DNA of 64,000 bases. Origin: Ganoderma boninense (lineage: Eukaryota > Basidiomycota > Agaricomycetes > Polyporales > Polyporaceae). Below the pieces are notes generated by a model. It was not told the origin of the DNA. It saw only the letters and a list, made by a program, of their open reading frames with translations, and ran no database searches. The stretch is taken from the NCBI GenBank assembly GCA_002900995.3, contig CM035309.1, positions 3,540,389 to 3,604,388 of the forward strand, in the 5' to 3' direction. Position 1 is the first letter of the stretch. Every line of letters starts with the position of its first letter. Shown here piece by piece: positions 47,842-59,149 of this stretch. The position numbers and the translations under genes are program-made.

Positions 47842-48722
47842 GGAAAACCAGCTTTTGCCAATGTGTAATAATATGTACTATTATAATATCTTATTCTAAT
47901 AAAGTACTAATGCTATCTATCTGAGAGCTACTACAAAAGAGACCTATCTATATTATACAAACTAGAACTACTGCATCTAACCCAATCTATTGTAGTGCTA
48001 TTTAGTGCTACTAGTTGCTACTGCAGTATACTAATATTATTATACATGGTCAATCTTAATTGAATGCCTCAGATATAAGCCCAATCAATCTATTTTACTA
48101 GCCAAGACTAGACAGCCTCAACAAAGTCTAAATAAAAATCCTAAGTATCAATGTAACAGCAACTTGAATAGATACTTGTAGTCTAATCAATGTACATAAC
48201 TATATATGTCACATACACTATATAAGCCTATAACATAGAATGAACACAAGATATATTGATGTTGAAGTTGACCTACATCTCTCAATTTTTCCCAGTCCAG
48301 CAGCAGGGGGTACATATAGCCTATACCACCTTGGCTAGTATAAGCCCTTGTGGTGTAGTGGGCTAAGCTGTCTGCACAGCTCAGTGCTGTGCCGGAAAAG
48401 CAAGAGGCTGAGGGTTCAATCCTGGCTGGTGGCAGTAATAAATGTTTTATTAAAATTTCCAGCTTTTGCAGTATGCTTGTCTTTGAGTATGGCATGCTTA
48501 TACTGTGTTTAAAGCTTTAGAAAACCAGTCCAGACAATGTTCAGTCTTATTCATATGTCTACCGCATGCTACTGTAGTGCTACTCTGCACTATTTAGTGC
48601 TATTGTGGAACTACTCTTTCTGGGGACCTCTCAAATATTACCTAACATGTTACTACTATTCTAATAGTCTAATATTTTCTAATTATACCTTTTTATATCT
48701 CATTGGCAAAGGCTGGTTTTCC
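47842..48722. mobile_element. 881-bp AT-rich TIR element (MITE-like)
   Basis: The ends are 22-bp inverted repeats beginning GGAAAACCAGC and ending TTTGCCAATG inward, with one mismatch between left (47842-47863) and right (48701-48722). The inside is strongly AT-rich with many TAGTGCTACT/CTACTA motifs and no transposase. Comparison with gene B shows it interrupts an exon of copy C. No clean target duplication is visible. It contains a tRNA-like stretch. Confidence 0.75.
48344..48434 (+). repeat. tRNA-like, SINE-type sequence inside the AT-rich element
   Basis: The 91-nt segment starts GCCCTTGTGGTGTAGTGGGC, resembling a pol III A box, and carries a canonical B box GGTTCAATCC at 48413-48422. 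The acceptor ends pair only partly (GCC with GGC), so I do not call a functional tRNA gene. A tRNA-derived SINE head or a decayed tRNA is more likely; an AT-rich tail (AATAAATGTTTTATT) follows directly. Confidence 0.45.
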
Positions 48723-49097
48723 AGATGGATTACATACTTCGCTATTCACCCAGTGTCCCTCTACGAAGAAACAACAACTGGCTATCGAGCGTGCGCAATG
48801 ACCTGTTTTTTTCTTACCGAAGGACATGCCCTGATCATATTCTATAGCCTTGAACGCACTCCTGAGCATTGGATCTCTCTCAACGGGTGGCCGTGCGAAC
48901 TTGAACCTAGTTGGAGTGAGCGCATATTCCTTGCCCCGGAGGGCAACTCGATGTACTGGAAGGTTCGACTACTATCGATGACTTTCCAAATATTCGACAG
49001 CGAAGAGCGGCGTTACAAACCCGTACATCAGGAAAACCCCCCCTCAACAATTACTGTCAATCGATGTAGCTTGAAGTATATTACTGTTGACTATTAG

Positions 49098-49610
49098 TAA
49101 CAGCAGTAGCGCTGCTTCACTAGCAATCAATACAAGGATTAGCATTTATTGTCAAGCATAGAAAATGCGGAAAGTTGCAGGCAGGTAAGAGCTAGTAATA
49201 AACAATTTATTCCTGGTACAAGGTCACTAGAACAATGTCATATACATATGCTGGTCACTGAATGGACTGACCCAATAATCTTTACATGAATCAAGTACGC
49301 TACTACTTGTCCACGCTCGAGGTACAGCACTACCAAATACAGGAAGTAGATGACAACTGCGACGAATGTCGCGCACCTCGATGACCTCCGCTAGTCACTC
49401 TCCCTGTGCATTAAGGCAGCGTGACACCTTATACATCTTGTGCACCCGATCAGGCTGCGTAAATGCCGTATACCACTCGACATATGCAAGGTGACCTGGC
49501 AAGACAACGTTCGGCATGTGATGGTTGCAGGCGCTTGGTGGAAGCTTGAAGATAAGGCGGATACGGCCGACACGGTAACCTAACGTTGAGCAAGCCACAT
49601 GGGTGACGGG
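49098..49610. other. Region between gene C relic and Plavaka transposase
   Basis: Contains the 3' flank of the Plavaka gene and probably one terminus of that element, but I could not identify a terminal inverted repeat because the other end is disrupted by the Ty3 LTR. Confidence 0.35.
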
Positions 49611-52600
49611 TCAATAGCATGCATTGACAAGGAAGATAGCGGGCGTACCATGTACCCCAGTTGGCCCTCCAGTCCCCTCGTTAACCAGCACAGTGTCAAA
49701 CCGTGCTGGGACCTTTCTCCCCTGGCGGTCTGTACGCTCCGGGCGCGCGTGCGCAACATCGTAAATACCCTCCATGATGCCAAGTTGCTGGGCATCATCG
49801 AGAAAGAACTTGATACGATGGAAGGCAGGAAACCGGGTGAACCGGAAGGTGAAGTTGCTGACTTCATGCTCAACTTGGTGCGGAGGCAGATATGGGTTGC
49901 GATACCTGATGATGAACCGTGCTAGCGCATCTTGCAAGAAGGTGGCGCCGTAGAGCTGCACGGCAGCGGAAAAGGTGAGCGCCTTCACTGTTGGCCACTT
50001 TGTCAGTTTCATCCGTGTAAGCGTAGGCGGAGGTGGTATGGCAGGCGAGGAATGTGGAAGAGGAGGTTGAGGCCTATGGCGAGAGTGTACAGGTGGTAAT
50101 GATGGAGTGGGTGATGGGGACGCTGAGGGTGTGGCGTGTGTGTCGTCGCGATCTGATTCTCCGGAGATGAAGCGGGCGAGACGCCATTGGATATAGGCCT
50201 CGTGCCTGAAAACCTTCTCACGACGTTCGAGCCACAACGTCATCTGCGGAAACTCGTCTTTCTGATTTGTGGCACGGTATGCATCTTTCGTGAAGTCGAT
50301 GTGGAGTCGTTCGGTGTGCTGTGTATCGTAATTATCTGTTGTGCCGAAGAGTTTGATTGACGTGATGTAGTGGTCGAGCGAGTGCAACTTCGGAAAGTGG
50401 AAGTGCTCATGGATGCCGAGGTCGACGAAGATGGCCTTGTTGGCATGGAAGTGCTGCAACGCAGCCTGAAGTTGGAATAGCGTTTCGGATGTGTGCGCGG
50501 GGTACTGTGCAATATACAGAAAGTCAAGGATTGCACGTACTGCGCGTACCAGGCGCACGGGAGAGAAGCCGTCACGAAGAGGAAGTCCAGTGATAAGCCC
50601 TAACAAGAAGCGGCAGATGTGCGCATGCTCCTTGCCCGTTACCCGTTGAAGGGTAGTGATCCCCTTCAGGAAGAGTCGGATCTGATGATTCGGGGGAAGG
50701 CGGCGACAGCGCGCATCCAACTCCTCCGCACCATACGCTGCCTTCAGCCAGCTCAAGACATGCTTGACGACGCCCTGATGGAGTTGATGGAGGATGTCCG
50801 GCGTGATAGATCGGAAGATATTGACGTAGGGAAGGCCTTCCCAAAAGGGATGGGGGATGGGCTTGATTCCAGCCTCCCGGCAGGCCTTGTTAAAAGCCCC
50901 CGCTGAGTCGTCGGCCTGTGAGAGAGCATCGAAGACCTTCACGAGATCACGAAGAGGGCGGTCGGAGCTAGTGTTGTCGCCCATCTCATTGGACGGGGTG
51001 TCGCATTTGGGGCAGGTTCCGTTCTTGCAACAGGTGACGAGTAGCTGTTCAGGGTAGTCACCAATGTACATGGCGAAGATGGGATGTCCGCGCCGTACGA
51101 CACCATCGCCGCTAGTGACATTGATTCCATGGATGCCAGCCGCGACGAGAGGCTTAAGGATCGCGGAGAGGCACGTATGAAAGAGGTTTGCCGAGACACG
51201 GCGACGGGCAGCCTTGTTGGTAATGTGTTCGAGCTTCGACGTGGGTAGGTATGCGAGGAGGATCTGTCCGCGGCGAGAGGGCTTGCGTCGAACACTCTTT
51301 GGAAGGTTCCCAATCGTCATATAGACAGGGTAAGCGGTCTTGTTGCCGAAAAGGGTGAGCTGTGTCTTGTCCGACGAGACGATGATGGGGATAATGGTTG
51401 CGCCTGGCTTTCGCTTCTCAAGCTCAGCCTTTGTAAACTTAATTAGCGAGCAAAAACACCTGTACGCGTCAAGAGCACGCACCTGTGTATCCCACCACCA
51501 TCGCCCTGTATGCATATCAAAGTATACGCGCACGGTATGGTCGGCGTCGGCATAATGGCGTTCTGGGGCGAAGACAAGGATGGCCTTGAACTCGGGGTCA
51601 CCGTAGAGCGCGCGGATGCACTGGATGACATCCCGGTAGAATACTTCAAAGACCTCGCCCGCGACCTTGATCTCGCGTCGTATGAAACGCCGCCGAGCGG
51701 ACGAGAGATTGTCGTCTACGATCGCATTAAGTTCCCGGGCGTTGGTGAATGATAATCTGAGCAAGTCGACGAGCTACAATGATGTCAGAGCAAAATAGTA
51801 AGTTACAGTTGAGGAGAACGTACACCTTTGATCTTGAGCAACTCTGTCACAGCCGTCGAGGTTGGGCCGCGGAGTTTCGCCCAACGTCCAACCTCCCAAT
51901 CGATGCGCGAGTGGAATGGAAAGTAGACATTGTCCTGGTCAGCGTCGACCTTATCATAGTCTGATGGTTCCCGACGTTGACAGGCTGGGGCACCTGCTTC
52001 CCTGCTAGGAAAGCGATCGACATAGGTCTTGGTACGGAGTTGGTCCTGAGCGCGACGTTGCGAGGCTTGAGCAGCGAGGGGATCGGGTGCGCCATCGTCA
52101 TCCGCACCGGAAAGGCCTTCAAGACCTGTGTGCGTACCTTGATGGGGACCCTCTGCACCTGTATCCACGTCCGCCTCCCAGTCATCCTCCTCCTGATAGC
52201 GGAGAGCATCCTCCTCAAGCTCTTGCTCCTGCTCCTCCTGCTCGAGATTCTCGTCACCGTCCTGACTGTAGTGCTCCTCTTCATCCTCGGGGGCATCCAC
52301 TTGATCGTCTTCATCACCGCCGTCATACTCGTCATATTCGTCAAACGCCCCTGGGTCGTACTCCCCGAAGAAGTCGCCATCGAACGGCTGAGCAGATGGG
52401 TCTCGAGCGATTGGATTGATGTCTGAGGGAGTGGATGGAGGAGTGGATGATCGGGATGAGGAGGGTGTGCTTCGAGGGGACGGGCTAGCCCAGCGAAAGC
52501 GGGGATCGGAATCGCGTACTTCGATACAATCGGGTTTGCTGGTCTGACGGAGATGTTGAAAGTAACCGAAGATCGTGTACGATCTCCTGCAACCTGCACA

Positions 52601-52660
52601 CTGGTGATCCTTTTGCTTTGCGTTCTTGGTAGATCTTTTTCTTGCTGATTTGATTGGCAT
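49611..52660 (-). CDS. Plavaka-family transposase
   Basis: DNA transposase of the Plavaka group, a CACTA-related lineage common in Agaricomycetes. Two exons, 52660-51824 and 51773-49611, are joined by a 50-nt intron with a GTACGT donor, giving 999 residues. The N-terminus has a Cys/His cluster (CAGCRRSYTIFGYFQHLR...C), a putative zinc finger, followed by a very acidic region. Exon 2 carries family blocks: SDKTQLTLFGNKTAYPVYM, TIGNLPKSVRRKPSRRGQIL, a CCKNGTCPKCDTP Cys cluster, TPDILHQLHQGVVKHVLSW and HTERLHIDFTKDAYRATNQ. No stops or frameshifts are seen, so the protein may be active. A Ty3 LTR lies 76 bp upstream in the same orientation. Confidence 0.85.
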
Positions 52661-52735
52661 GGCGGAGAGGGGGGTTTAATTCGGGGAGTAAGAATGCATA
52701 AGAGCTAGCGATACAAGAGGCGAAGCAGGTGTGCA

Positions 52736-53192
52736 TGTTACGACTGGCTGTCGAGTAAGATCAGGGAGGAGGCTTACGAGACGAGCAAGGGCGTCGACGA
52801 GCACTTGTGCAGCGAGAGCGGAGCAGGGCTCGACAGTCAGGCTGGAGACAAGATGTATTGAGCGAGTAACTAACGAGCGAGAATACAGTGAGGCTTACCT
52901 GGAGACAAGAGGTCGAAACTGAGGTCTCCAGGTAGCGAAGTACAGGTCTTATATACATGTAGTGGACAATGGGAAACGGGACAATAGGTAACTATGGACA
53001 GGGAACCAGTGGAAGAACAATAGTATGTAGTACAATGACGACGGGAACAATGATGGTAACAGGAGTTATTGTACGCGAGAACAAGGGACGGTTTGCTAAA
53101 CAACGGAGGACAATAAGGACGACGCGGGAGGCAAACAGTCCAAAAAGGAAAGAGAGACGCCGGGGTAGGCGCCGAGCGTGCCGTTCATGACA
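52736..53192 (-). repeat. 3' LTR of a Ty3-type retroelement
   Basis: On the minus strand it begins TGTCATGAACGG and ends TCGTAACA (TG...CA), directly after a purine-rich tract (AGGAGGGGGG). Internally it has TATATAAG at 52948-52955, a 10-bp hairpin stem (ACCTGGAGAC / GTCTCCAGGT) at 52897-52933 and a CAG/GTAAGC splice-donor-like site on the hairpin. The length is 457 bp. The other LTR is not in the window. Confidence 0.8.
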
Positions 53193-54054
53193 ATACCCCC
53201 CTCCTAAGGATCGTGTCCTCACGATCGAGTCTTCTTGTTGAGAGGGCCAGGAGCGTCGGGATGTGTCGAATGAAACTTTTGCAGCACTTTTGGCGCATTG
53301 CTAGATCCGACACGTCTTCCCAGCTATCGTGTTCAGGGCCCCAGCCCTTCCAGTGAACAAGATACTGCAGTTTCTTCCACCGCCCATACCGACTGCGACT
53401 CTAACACTTCCTCTACTTCGTACTCTTCCTCTCCTTCCACTTCAAGAGCTGCGGGTTCAGGGGGATGCCGACCAGGAAGATTGGCTTTCTTTGTGCGGGT
53501 GTAGGAGTGTCACATGGAACACCGGGTGGAGCCCCATGTCTTTGGGGAGCTTGAGCTCGTAAGCCAAGTTGCCCACCTTGCGCTTGACAGGTACGGGCCA
53601 GCGTACCGATCCACCAGCTTCCGAGAGACTCCTGGGACACGGAAGTTCCTCGTGTCGAGCCACACCTTCTGACCCTTCTTGAACTCTGGAGCAGCGGAGA
53701 CATAGCGATCGTAGTACTCCTTCATCCGCTCTGCTGCCAGGGTTAAGGCTGAGGTCGCATCCTCCCTTGCCTGCCGCAACTCCTCTCTTCATTCATCCGC
53801 CGTAGGCACCGTGGTGGATAGCATCGAACGTGGAACTGAGGTTCATAGCCGTACATGAGGTAAAACGGCGAGTACCCCTGTGGATGATGTACTGCGCGAG
53901 TTGAGCAGTTACTCTGCTGTTGGTAGCCACTTACCCAATCGTCGCGGCCGCCTTGAGCAGTACATCGTAGGTACGCCTCATCTCCTGGTTCCATCGCTCT
54001 GACTGTCCATCCGTCTGTGGGGTGTGGTGGCTGTGGAAAACGCGCTTTCTATGT
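53193..54054 (-). mobile_element. Ty3/chromovirus pol 3' end (integrase tail and chromodomain), decayed
   Basis: Read on the minus strand from the gap: integrase core end FHSHHTPQTDGQSERWNQEM, then GYSPFYLMYGYEPQFHV, WLDTRNFRVPGVSRKLVDR, YELKLPKDMGLHPVFHVTLL, and a chromodomain YEVEEVLE, then LVHWKGWGPEHDSWEDV, in shifting frames with stops. The frameshifts mark a dead copy. The rest of pol, gag and the 5' LTR would lie in or beyond the gap. Fungal retrotransposon. Confidence 0.82.
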
Positions 54055-54154
54055 NNNNNNNNNNNNNNNNNNNNNNNNNNNNNNNNNNNNNNNNNNNNNN
54101 NNNNNNNNNNNNNNNNNNNNNNNNNNNNNNNNNNNNNNNNNNNNNNNNNNNNNN
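54055..54154. other. Assembly gap (100 N)
   Basis: Exactly 100 unknown bases, the usual placeholder for a gap of unspecified size. To the left is the inside of a Ty3 element, to the right the inside of the MYND gene. Neither continues across, so the real missing sequence must be longer or the join is wrong. ORFs running across the Ns are artefacts. Confidence 0.95.
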
Positions 54155-54704
54155 CGGCGTCGGCGATCCAGCCAGCGGCGAGGGCGACGTTGCGGGGGGC
54201 GCACGGAGGGGACGATGAGCGTGGAGAGCAGGATGAGGTTGTAGATGGGCACGCGCGTCGGGCCCCAGCGTTTGGCGTATATATCCTGCGTGGCGGCGGA
54301 CCGCGCAGCGGCGTCAGAGTCGCATGTGTTCCCGTGTGCTGCGAGGCTTTCGGCGTACAACAACTGGATGGCTTCGAGGTCGCCCATCATGACGTAGCGA
54401 CCGTACATGTCGAGGTCGCGGCTGGGCTCCATGCCGTTGCTGGAGAAGAAGGTGCGCAGGCGCTGTGACTCTGCACCGGAGAGGATCTCATCGCTGCGAC
54501 ACAGAGGTCACATGGAATCTTTGAGTGAGAATATTGAGGTTCGTACGTCTTTACGAGCTCTTCCAGAGGCCTGACAGTCTTTCGTTAAGTATCGACCGCC
54601 GCCACTAAACCACCGAGAATGAAGACAAACCTTCCAGCGGTGGAATCCTGTAATTGAGAAATGAGACGTTCCCTTTCCAGCTTGCTCATGCTTGACAGAT
54701 CCAT
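54155..54704 (-). CDS. Ankyrin/MYND gene, right copy, truncated by the gap
   Basis: The 5' half of the gene split at 10.8-13.1 kb, here without the 1,200-bp insertion. Exons are 54704-54631, 54570-54547 and 54493 into the gap at 54155. Donors GTTTGT and GTACGA and frames agree, giving MDLSSMSKLERERLISQLQD, then STAGRPLEELVKTDEILSGA and so on. The C-terminal ankyrin and MYND parts are lost in the gap. This copy defines the correct splicing of the left gene. Confidence 0.8.
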
Positions 54705-55619
54705 GTCAGTATTTAATATTTGTGACCTGTCGGGGACGGCGTGAGCAGAGATGAGCAGGTTGTGGTCGCAAGTTGCAAGTAGTAGTACGCAGCGAGTGGC
54801 CGCTGGCGGGGGAGCCGCGTGCCCCTCTTCCGCCCCTAACCCGACCATTGTGCCAATTCAAATTGAGGCATTCGTCTAAGAGCTCCGCCATCCTATATTC
54901 CTCCACAACTCCCTGAAAAAACAAAGCGAACTGTAGTTGGATGGAGAACCAAGAGGATGAATTCAAGTCGGAGCACAGCTGTAGTTGCGTCCGAGAGCTC
55001 GAGAGAGCTGCAGCTACCGCCCGAAGGGCGCTAAACACCAACCGGCAATCAAACTTGGAAGTGATCGGATATTGTTCAACTTGCGAGTGATTCCCTTTGT
55101 CTATCCACACGCTTCTCCTTTGTTGCCCTTTCAGCTGAGACAAAGGACTGGACAACGTTATGTATGTTCTTTCTCTATCGCTTAGAAAAAAGCTCGATTA
55201 TCATAAATAACTCATTTGCAAGTACCACAGCCTCGTCATCACCTCCGAGTCTTCGTCCCGGGCCACTGAGTACCCTCCTGCACAATTCTCCCCCACACCA
55301 ATAGTTAATATCCCCAGATCTTTCAGCAGAATTTTTGGCTGATTTCTTGCACCGCTACTTCTCTAGGTCGTCGTTGGCTCGAGACAATTGCACACGCAAA
55401 GTGGCGGTGGGCAAGCTGGGAAAGAGATTCGTCCAGCACGCGACCAATCCTGTCGCTCACATATCAGAAATATCTATTTGTCGCGCACGGTCATCGCTTC
55501 CATGTGCGGAATGCGCTGCCATCATGATCGAGATGTGTACTGACTTGCCATTTTCATTAGCGCCCTTACCCCCCATTGTTCATTCTCAACCACCATCGCC
55601 TCCACCTCGATCCTATAAA
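54705..55619. promoter_or_regulatory. Shared divergent promoter, right arm
   Basis: Counterpart of 9955-10831, 915 bp, between divergent MYND (minus) and FunK1 (plus). TATAAAA ends at the FunK1 start codon (55614-55620). Small indels distinguish it from the left arm. Confidence 0.5.
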
Positions 55620-58600
55620 ATGTCGATCTCAACTGGGTCCCTCAACTCTCGCTTCTTCTGCTCTTGCAGCTCAGGTATGAGCGGTGTTCATGCTACCCCC
55701 TTGACTGTCAAGTCTAAACAACATCCCGTTGTGGTTGAAGAGACCAACAAGGGCGGCCAGCGCGAAGGATGGGCTCAAGAGATCGTCGACAGAATCCACG
55801 TCTCCAAGGACAGGACGGACGTCTACCTGCGCAAGTTTGTTCCCTCGACGGCTCGCTGCCCCCTCGCCGACAACTTCGAAGGCCGCGATCTCTTCTCTGA
55901 GTGGAAGCCGACGCCAGGAAAAGAGAAGGACTCCTATGACACGCTGGTACGTGGTTCATTCAAGCTATCGCGTCGCGACATCGGTCTTGACCACGAGTAG
56001 GTCAAGGGCTTCACAGAGCTCGTAGCCACCTTCCCGGCAGACAAACGACCTGCATTCTTCAAGGCATACCGCGTCCAGCAACAGTTCCCCTTCTCGGCAT
56101 TCGCGAAGGACCACCACAAGTCCTACCCCGACATCGCGGTCTCGTTCCCCGGCGTCAAGGCCAACACGCTTGGCGACAAACCGAAGTGGTTTGACATTGC
56201 GCTGACGATGGAGGCCAAGGCGACCGAATCGGACGACCCGTTCGACAAGGACGGTCTCGAGCACGTCAACACTCAGATCCAGCTCGCCATCAACGCGCGC
56301 GGGCTCATGCACGCGCACGGCTTCCTCAGCGTGTTCATCATCGGCGTGTATGGCCACACACTGCGGTTCGTGCGCTTCGACCACGCGTGCGCTGTCGTTT
56401 CCAAGAGTCTGTCCCTCAAGAACCCCGGCCACCTGAGGCTCATCCAGCGCTTCTTCTGGCGGCTCGTCCACCCGTGCGACGGCGGCGTCATCGTCGGCGC
56501 CGACCCCACCGTCCGCAAGCTCACGGCCGAGGACCGCGAATGGGTCACGCCGCGTCTGCAGGAGCTCGGCATCGACCTCGGGGCGTTCGTCTGGGAGGAG
56601 GCGCGGCGGGCCGAAATTCCTCAGGCTTGCACCCCCGGCACAGGGCTCGTCGGCCAGGCTGGTGAGCCTGATGCGTTCATCCTGCTCAAGGCGCTCGGCG
56701 TGAACGGACGGCTGTTCTCGCGCTCGACGACCGCTTGGCTTGGGCTTCGCGACACTCGACGCTGGAACGAGGACGGCGTGCTTGAAGCCGAGGACTCTGA
56801 CTCTGGCTCTGGCTCTGGCTCTGGCTCTGACTCCGACTGTGGGGATCCCGCTCCTCTGCAGCTGGCCGTGGTCAAGGAGGCGTGGCGCCAACTCGTCCGC
56901 CAGCCCGAGAGCGACTTCTACGCGCGCCTGCAGGCGATCGACGATGACAGGCGCGTCGGTCTGCCTGGGCTGCTGTGTGGCGGGGACATGGGCGAGTGGG
57001 AGGTGCGGCGATGGGAGGCGTCCCTCTACGCCGATGGCCAAGACCCGCCTAATACTGTCGATGGGGCCACCGGTGTGGACCATGGGTCGCGCCTCGCTGC
57101 TTCTAGGACGAGGGCTGTAGACTCGGAGCTGCCAGCCACCGCCACTCCAACACCATTGCTGACCTCGTTAGGCGTCGGCGAAGCTCTGCACCCGCGCCCG
57201 ATGCACCAGACGTTCACGTGGCGGCAGCTGTTCGGCGACAAGTACTGGCACCGGGAGCGAAGTCACATGCGGCTCGTGTTAGACACCGTCGGGCGACCGC
57301 TGAACAGCTTTAAGACGACGAGGGAGCTCGCTGTTGCGATGCGTGATGCCATTAAAGGTGCGCTTGTTGGCTTTTCTCAGTTTATTCTGTCTGTTCACCC
57401 CAGTTCTCGTGTAGGACACAGAGCGGCGATGAGCGGTGCGGGGATCCTGCACCGAGATGTGAGCATAGGCAATATCCTCATTGTGGACGACGTGCTCAGC
57501 AAGACGAGCAGAGGCGGCTTCCTCCACGACTTTGACTTCTCGACCATGAGCCGCACCGCCCCTGAAGGGGACCTGAGCGCGTTGGGCGCTGAGGCACTGT
57601 CAGAACTGCTTATAGGGGACGATGTAGGTGGAGAATTGAAGGAGCGCACGGCAAGTCGCGTCTTGAATACTGCCTCTTCCTCCGGCTGACAGATGTTATC
57701 ACTTGAATACAGGGCACGTATTATTTCATGGCGATCAGTCTCCTCTCTGTTCCTGTGTATGGTGTCATCCACACAATCAGCCACGACCTCGAGTCCTTCT
57801 ACTGGGTCCTAGTCTGGATGGTCTTGCGCTACACCAGCCACGCGCACCCGTTTGGAGACAACACGTTCCTCACGGTCTTCCCCGCCGGCGACGACAGCAA
57901 GTGTGCCAGTGCGAAGATGGCGTGGTTGAAGCACGGGGCGAAGGAGCTCGTTATCCCAGACAACCAGCCTCTGACCGACCTCATGCTCGCCCTCTCTACA
58001 GTCGTGCTAACAAACTATGTCTTCGACGCCCTCGACTACGACATGATCCTGAGGTGCTTTGATGACGCGCTGGCCCCCGACAAGAAGTGGCCCGATAAAG
58101 ACAAGGCGGTCTCTCATCGTCTCCCCGATATCCGCACCAACAGCGTCATGCCGGCCAACAACCGCATAGGCTCGAAGAAGAAGCGCCGCTACGGCGGCAG
58201 CTCGAAGCGCAAGGTCGCGGACGGCAAGGAACCCCCGCCCCTGCCCGAGGACGTTGAGGGCCCAGTGTACTACGACGACGACGCGGACCCTATCGCCGTG
58301 CGCGAGGATGACACGGCCGCTGTGATTCCTCGCCCGACCTTGGTTCGCCAGGCGGATCAACTTGAGGACGACGCGGAGACTGCCCCTGCCAATGGAGGAC
58401 CATCTAAACGCCGCAAGATGAATTCTGGCAAGCGGAGCACACGAGAGCAATGCGACGATGCGGCTGGCACGTCCACCGGCTCTCGCACGGCGGCAGCAGA
58501 TGCGGGAAGTATATCTGGTCCATCCACTGGCACTCGTTCGAGGACTAGGGCGAAAAACGCATCGAGGGGGACTGGGAGTGGGCGTGCGACCGGATCCCGA

Positions 58601-58681
58601 CGGGGTAGTGGACGCGAGGGCGGATCGAGAGCAACACGGAGTGCTCGCGGTGGGACGGGAAGCCGAAAACTTCGCGGGTGA
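55620..58681 (+). CDS. FunK1-type fungal protein kinase, right copy
   Basis: Exons 55620-55946, 56001-57357, 57415-57650 and 57713-58681 give 962 residues. HRD lies at about residues 574-576 (GILHRDVSIGNI) and HDFD at about 599-602. It differs from the left copy by scattered substitutions and a two-residue longer Ser/Gly run near 56805-56830. The third intron (57651-57712) starts GCAAGT and ends ACAG, the same GC-AG intron as in the left copy. As there, the ATG at 55677 is an alternative start because the TATA box overlaps the first ATG. Intact reading frame. Confidence 0.88.
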
Positions 58682-59149
58682 GATTGTTGATGATACTGGA
58701 CTTTGTACTGTCACTTGATTGAGCCGTCTATATCCTGTTTTTGCTGTCCAAATTTATGTCCTGAAGTGAAGTGCCATCTAAGAAATTCAGGCGAGGAGTT
58801 GGGCCGACGAGTGTCTTGACTTGAAGTTCTACTGCCAGTTGGCCTACTCCAGCTGCATCGTGCTACCACGATCTCTATCTACTTATTTATTATCTGTGCT
58901 ACACTTTGAACTGTAGCCGAGCCTATAAAAGAATTCGTTGGAGGGTAAGATAGATATCTCAGGTCCCTAAGCTAGGACGACCGTCGCCGTATACGAAGCT
59001 GAATGGTGGACGTTGGCTCAACATCTATCTATGATGTTGTTTCGACAGAGCTCTGATACAGGATACAGGTCGACGTCAAGCTAGTCGTGGTAGCTTCACG
59101 AACAGATCGGGAAAAAGATACTGCATGGATAGCGTCAGACGGGGAGCAC
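58682..59149. other. Intergenic between FunK1 and F9
   Basis: 3' flanks of convergent genes, colinear with 6431-6901. It has a small insertion relative to the left arm (GTAGCACGATGCAGCTGGAG region near 58845-58870). No gene. Confidence 0.5.

Larger units (their letters stand above)
46280..49097 (+). pseudogene. Family copy C, interrupted by a TIR element and 3' truncated
   Basis: Close relative of gene B. The ATG at 46280 (MASNTTLPETLSKPLVIPL) and core blocks WFMGHNCRGMAKS near 47131, SGILALGPMR near 47525, HWISLNGWPCELEPSW near 48868 and WKVRLLSMTFQIFD near 48958 follow the order of gene B. An AT-rich element at 47842-48722 splits an exon between NGT and the ITYFAIHP codons. After NPPSTITVN the similarity stops, and the C-terminal third present in A and B is missing; the Plavaka element follows. 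Probably non-functional. Confidence 0.7.

Noticed and set aside
52054..52426. Leucine/isoleucine-rich plus-strand frame resembling membrane helices
   Set aside because: It is the complement of the acidic Asp/Glu region of the Plavaka transposase, whose codons read as Leu/Val/Ile on the other strand.
52736..54054. Ty3 element as an active autonomous retrotransposon
   Set aside because: Integrase and chromodomain are frameshifted with stops and the 5' part is missing at the gap.
54017..54468. Open frames running through the N gap
   Set aside because: They exist only because unknown bases contain no stop codons; the two sides belong to different elements on the opposite strand.
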